Shown piece after piece: positions 60,994 through 64,000 of a stretch of 64,000 nucleotides of DNA. A program made the position numbers and the translations under genes. The notes beneath the pieces were generated by a model, which was not told where the DNA came from, ran no database searches, and saw only the letters and a list, made by a program, of their open reading frames with translations. The stretch spans positions 434,001-498,000 of the forward strand of contig NZ_VFPA01000006.1 in assembly GCF_006716445.1 (NCBI RefSeq). Reading direction: 5' to 3'. This DNA comes from Pseudonocardia kunmingensis (GTDB lineage Bacteria > Actinomycetota > Actinomycetes > Mycobacteriales > Pseudonocardiaceae). The stretch's first letter is position 1. Each line of letters starts with the position of its first letter.

Positions 60994-62055
60994 GTGAGCG
61001 AGGTTCCCGAGGGGCTCGTCCGGGTCGACCCCGCATCGCCCGGATTCACCCGCAGGCGGCGTGGCCGTGGCTGGAGCTTCTACGACTGCGAGGGCGACCC
61101 GGTGAGCGACCCGGAGATGATCGCCCGGATCAAGTCGCTGGCCATCCCGCCGGCCTGGCAGGAGGTGTGGATCTGCCCCGACCCCGAGGGGCACATCCAG
61201 GCGGTCGGGACCGACGCGGCGGGCCGTCGCCAGTACCGCTACCACGAGGAGTGGCGCCGCCGCCGCGACCGGGAGAAGTACGACCGCGTGCTCTCCCTCG
61301 GCCGCACCCTGCCCGGCGTCCGCGGCGAGCTCAGGACGCGGCTGGAGGAGAAGGGCCTGGGCCGCGACCGCGTTCTCGCCGCGGGCGTGCGGATGCTGGA
61401 CATCGGCGTGTTCCGGGCGGGCGGCGAGGAGTACGCCCCCGGCGACGACGACGAGGACGGCACGTTCGGGCTCGCCACGCTGCGCCGCGAGCACGTGCGG
61501 CTCCGACGCGGCGCGGTGGAGTTCTCCTACCCGGCGAAGGGCGGGGTCCCGCGCACGCTGGCGTTGCGCGACCCGTTGCTGCACAAGGTCGTCAACTCGC
61601 TGCTGCGCCGGCGCGGCGGCGGCGAGGACCTGCTCGCCTACCGCGCCGGGCGGGACTGGCACGACGTGCGCGCCGAGGACCTCAACGCCGCCGTCAAGGA
61701 GGTCGTGGGGGAGCAGTACACCTGCAAGGACCTGCGCACCTGGAACGCCACGGTGCTCGCCGCCGTCACCCTCGCCGGTGCCGTGGCCGGGCGGGGGGTG
61801 CCGGAGAAGGAGCGGGCCCGCAAGCGCGTCGTCAACGCCGCTGTCAAGGAGGTGGCCGAGCACCTCGGCAACACCCCGACGGTGGCGCGCGGCTCCTACG
61901 TCGACCCGCGCGTCATCGAGCGCTTCGACGAGGGGCGCACGGTGCTGCGGGCGCTGCAGGAGCTCGGGAACGGCGCGGGCGCGCCCGACCTGACCGACGA
62001 CGCCACCCGCGGGTCCCTCGAGCGGGCCGTGGCGCGGCTCATCGCGCGTGGGTAG
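60994..62055 (+). CDS. Type IB DNA topoisomerase
   Basis: A 353-residue poxvirus-like topoisomerase IB, which relaxes DNA supercoils through a 3'-phosphotyrosine. IPPAWQEVWICPDPEGHIQA (N-domain), QYRYHEEWRRRRDREKYDRV, TCKDLRTWNAT (catalytic Arg/Lys region) and TPTVARGSYVDPRVIERF (active-site Tyr) are present. The GTG is six bases after TAGATC, suggesting leaderless expression. Confidence 0.93.
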   Translation: MSEVPEGLVRVDPASPGFTRRRRGRGWSFYDCEGDPVSDPEMIARIKSLAIPPAWQEVWICPDPEGHIQAVGTDAAGRRQYRYHEEWRRRRDREKYDRVLSLGRTLPGVRGELRTRLEEKGLGRDRVLAAGVRMLDIGVFRAGGEEYAPGDDDEDGTFGLATLRREHVRLRRGAVEFSYPAKGGVPRTLALRDPLLHKVVNSLLRRRGGGEDLLAYRAGRDWHDVRAEDLNAAVKEVVGEQYTCKDLRTWNATVLAAVTLAGAVAGRGVPEKERARKRVVNAAVKEVAEHLGNTPTVARGSYVDPRVIERFDEGRTVLRALQELGNGAGAPDLTDDATRGSLERAVARLIARG

Positions 62056-62110
62056 CCCCGGTACCGGCGGGTACGCGACGAGCGACGAGTACCGACAGGA
62101 GAGGGACGCC

Positions 62111-62689
62111 ATGACTGGCAAGCTCGACGGCAAGCGCATCGCGATCCTCGCGACCGACGGTGTGGAACAGGTGGAGCTCACCCGCCCCCGCGACGCCGTC
62201 ACCGGCGAGGGCGCCCGCACCGAGATCATCTCGCTGAGCGAGGGCGAGTTCCAGGCGATGAACGGCGACATCGAGCCCGCCGAGAAGTTCACCGCGGACA
62301 AGGCCGCGAAGCAGGCCTCCGCCGCCGACTACGACGCCCTGATCATGCCGGGCGGCACGGTGAACGCCGACCGGCTGCGGATGGACCCGGACGTACGCAG
62401 CTTCGTGCAGGAGGTCTTCCGGGCGGGCAAGCCGGTCGGCGTGATCTGCCACGGCCCCTGGACCCTGGTCTCGGCCGACCTGGTCCGCGGCCGCACGCTC
62501 ACCTCCTACCCGAGCCTGCGCACCGACATCCGCAACGCCGGCGGCACCGTCGTCGACGAGGAGGTCGTCACCGACAACGGGCTGGTCTCCAGCCGCAACC
62601 CCGGCGACCTCCCGGCGTTCTGCGCCAAGATCGTGGAGGAGTTCGCCGAGGGCGCCCACCGCGTCCACGACGAGGGCGCCACCGCGTGA
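62111..62689 (+). CDS. DJ-1/PfpI-family protein
   Basis: A 192-residue protein of the PfpI/YhbO class. IAILATDGVEQVELTRPRDA contains the conserved Glu. ALIMPGGTVNADRLRMDPDV and VGVICHGPWTLVSADLVRG follow; the nucleophile elbow has Cys113 and the next His. Relatives are proteases, deglycases or glyoxalases involved in stress. The ATG at 62111 has GGAGAGG before it; an upstream in-frame start at 62048 lacks family sequence. Confidence 0.92.
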   Translation: MTGKLDGKRIAILATDGVEQVELTRPRDAVTGEGARTEIISLSEGEFQAMNGDIEPAEKFTADKAAKQASAADYDALIMPGGTVNADRLRMDPDVRSFVQEVFRAGKPVGVICHGPWTLVSADLVRGRTLTSYPSLRTDIRNAGGTVVDEEVVTDNGLVSSRNPGDLPAFCAKIVEEFAEGAHRVHDEGATA

Positions 62690-62695
62690 GCGCCG

Positions 62696-62750
62696 CCGGA
62701 CGGGTGAGGTCGGGCCGGGCTTCGTACCCGGCCCGACATCACCCGTCCGG
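62696..62750. terminator. Strong hairpin, 23 of 24 bases paired
   Basis: The arms 62696-62719 (begins CCGGACGGGTGAGG) and 62727-62750 surround a 7-nt loop, seven bases past the PfpI gene. The next gene's -10 (TAGCAT, 62752) follows at once. Confidence 0.8.
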
Positions 62751-62763
62751 GTAGCATCTCGCC

Positions 62764-63375
62764 ATGAACAGCGCGGGTTCGGGCGTCCGCACGAGCGGCG
62801 GCCGCGTGGACGGGCGCAACGAGGGCCCGCTCGAGCGGGCCGACCGCAACATGGTCGAGCTGCTCCAGGAGCTGCGCGTCGCCCAGACCGGCGTGCAGAT
62901 CCTCTTCGCGTTCCTGCTCACGCTGTCGTTCACCGAGCGCTTCGGCTCGATCGACGCCGTGCAGCGCTGGACCTACGTCGTCACCCTGCTCTGCTCCGTG
63001 CTCACCGCCGGGCTGCTGGTCGCGCCCGCCGCGGTGCACCGGGTGACGTTCGGCCGCGGTCTGAAGGCCGAGACGGTGCAGCTCGGGCACCGGCTGTTCA
63101 GCCTCGGGCTGGGCAGCCTCGTCCTGACCCTCACCGGCGCCGTGCTCCTGGTGCTCGACGTCGCGATCGGGCGGCCGTTCGCGATCACGGCGGCCGCCGT
63201 CGTCTGCGCCGTCCTCGTCGCGCTCTGGTTCGTCCTGCCGCTGCCGATGGTCCGCCGCGACGGGGTGGGCCCTGCGGGGGGCGCAGCGGACGGCGCGGCG
63301 GACGGCGCAGCGGACGGGGGAGGGACGCGCACCGACGAGCAGGGGACGCCCTCCGCCGCGCGCTCCACCAGCTGA
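62764..63375 (+). CDS. DUF6328-like four-helix membrane protein
   Basis: A 203-residue protein with four membrane helices: GVQILFAFLLTLSFTERFG, WTYVVTLLCSVLTAGLLVAP, LGSLVLTLTGAVLLVLDVA and AVVCAVLVALWFVLPL. The N-terminal VELLQELRVAQTGVQ is characteristic of DUF6328. Function is unknown. The C-terminus has a GAADGAADGAADGG repeat coded by a 12-base tandem repeat. The ATG is six bases after TAGCAT, so the message is likely leaderless. Confidence 0.8.
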   Translation: MNSAGSGVRTSGGRVDGRNEGPLERADRNMVELLQELRVAQTGVQILFAFLLTLSFTERFGSIDAVQRWTYVVTLLCSVLTAGLLVAPAAVHRVTFGRGLKAETVQLGHRLFSLGLGSLVLTLTGAVLLVLDVAIGRPFAITAAAVVCAVLVALWFVLPLPMVRRDGVGPAGGAADGAADGAADGGGTRTDEQGTPSAARSTS

Positions 63376-63391
63376 CGCCCGGCGGGCGCGG

Positions 63392-63910
63392 TCAGCCCGG
63401 CAGCGTGGAGTCCCCGGGCTGGGTCGTCGGGGGCTGGTTCGGCGCGGCCTGCGGGCTGCGTCCGACCTCCCCGCGCCAGCCGCCTTCCTCCCGGCCGCGG
63501 GACTCGATGAACTGCTTGAAGTTGGCCAGGTCGCCCTTCACCCGCTGCTGCACGATGCCCAGCGCGTCACCCGCCTTCTCGACGAGACCCTCGGGGTCGT
63601 GGTCCAGCTGCAGGGTGACCCGGGTGCGCGCATCGTCGATGCGGTGGAAGGTCACCACCCCGGCCTGGTGGGTTCCCGCCTCGGTGCGCCAGGCCACCCG
63701 CTCGTCGGGGTGCTGTTCGGTGATCTCGGCATCGAACTGGCGCTCGACGCCCGCGATCCGCGTCACCCAGTGGGTCCGGGTCGGGGTGAGCTGGTCGATG
63801 CGCTCGACGCCTTCCATGAAGCGGGGGAACGACTCGAACTGCGTCCACTGGTTGTAGGCGGTACCGACGGGCACGGCCACGTCGATGCTCTCGACGACGT
63901 TCGTGGTCAT
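63392..63910 (-). CDS. SRPBCC-family (polyketide cyclase-like) protein
   Basis: A 172-residue START/SRPBCC-fold protein. VVESIDVAVPVGTAYNQWTQ and FESFPRFMEGVERI are the classical opening of cyclase/dehydrase-like proteins, and VTFHRIDDARTRVTLQLDHD and LVEKAGDALGIVQQRVKGDL the end. The tail is Gln/Pro-rich. It binds a hydrophobic ligand or stabilises a small molecule; the role here is unknown. It converges on the DUF6328-like gene with 16 bp between. Confidence 0.88.
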   Translation of the reverse strand: MTTNVVESIDVAVPVGTAYNQWTQFESFPRFMEGVERIDQLTPTRTHWVTRIAGVERQFDAEITEQHPDERVAWRTEAGTHQAGVVTFHRIDDARTRVTLQLDHDPEGLVEKAGDALGIVQQRVKGDLANFKQFIESRGREEGGWRGEVGRSPQAAPNQPPTTQPGDSTLPG

Positions 63911-63947
63911 GCCGGAGGCGTACCCGCGGCCGGACGGCCTAGTCGGC

Positions 63948-64000
63948 TCAGTCGTCGTCGGTCATGCGGCGGCGCAGCTGCGCCACGGTCTGGGAGAGCA
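63948..64000 (-). CDS. C-terminal end of a further gene (partial)
   Basis: The window edge leaves 16 codons and a stop in one frame, reading LSQTVAQLRRRMTDDD, with GC-biased third positions. The short Gln/Arg-rich helix and acidic tail say nothing about function. It lies upstream of the SRPBCC gene on the same strand and may share its operon. Confidence 0.5.
   Translation of the reverse strand, partial: LSQTVAQLRRRMTDDD

Overview
The window is very GC-rich, densely packed chromosomal DNA from an actinobacterium. The best guess is a Pseudonocardia-like member of the Pseudonocardiales. Reasons: strong GC third-position bias, many GTG starts, LLM flavin/F420-type oxidoreductases, UdgX, a PF04672 SAM methyltransferase, a DUF3516 helicase, a SigL/RslA-type ECF pair and cydABDC. 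No rRNA, tRNA, CRISPR array, intact transposase, integrase or phage module was recognised. About a dozen genes begin 6-7 bases after a TANNNT-like -10 hexamer, which suggests leaderless transcripts.

Layout. 1-3.5 kb: two divergent family-9 glycosyltransferases, an MBL-fold hydrolase, an alpha/beta hydrolase and udgX. 3.6-10 kb: a ClpC-type AAA+ unfoldase, a BON-methyltransferase fusion, a FabG-like SDR, a DUF4032 kinase-like protein and a SAM methyltransferase. 10-17.5 kb: a GH39-like lipoprotein, then the cydABDC operon behind two tandem palindromes. 17.6-21.8 kb: an LLM oxidoreductase, then an ECF sigma/anti-sigma pair facing a lipoprotein-like protein, a DUF6529-like membrane protein and a Rieske protein. 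The divergent control region holds a perfect dyad from which two mirror-image TGAACC-N16-CGTGT promoters fire. 21.9-27 kb: methylmalonyl-CoA mutase (mutA, mutB) with its chaperone meaB. 27-29 kb: a DUF457 membrane protein, a DUF1932 dehydrogenase and a small secreted protein. 29.2-35.7 kb: a GntR-linked sugar-type ABC transporter with a PHP phosphoesterase. 35.7-41.9 kb: an IclR-controlled acyl-CoA dehydrogenase, CoA-transferase and TRAP transporter operon whose binding-protein gene is frameshifted.

42.4-48.7 kb: an MsrP/YedY-like molybdoenzyme with its reductase, a membrane protein, a Nudix hydrolase, a divergent GH172/LacI pair with promoters and operators visible, and an F420-type oxidoreductase. 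48.8-52.2 kb: an orphan DUF742 protein, a PAS-GGDEF-EAL protein and a small HTH-like protein. 52.3-56.5 kb: a DUF3516 helicase divergent from the most unusual gene here. That gene encodes a LigD-type DNA ligase with its catalytic residues replaced, joined by a Pro/Glu linker to a LytS-type histidine-kinase domain that has lost its ATPase half. 57.4-60.5 kb: a GH65 phosphorylase and a beta-phosphoglucomutase (disaccharide phosphorolysis). 60.6-64 kb: a DksA-like zinc finger, topoisomerase IB, a DJ-1/PfpI protein, a DUF6328-like membrane protein, an SRPBCC protein and the end of one more gene.

A second theme lies between the genes. Several unrelated short words (GGGAGACTCG, ACGAACGGCACTTTCGT, ACACCGACT, ACGCACCCC, GATCGTTCCGA) recur as direct and inverted copies about 19-22 bases apart, sometimes at two distant loci. 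They look like families of intergenic hairpin elements and are reported as findings.
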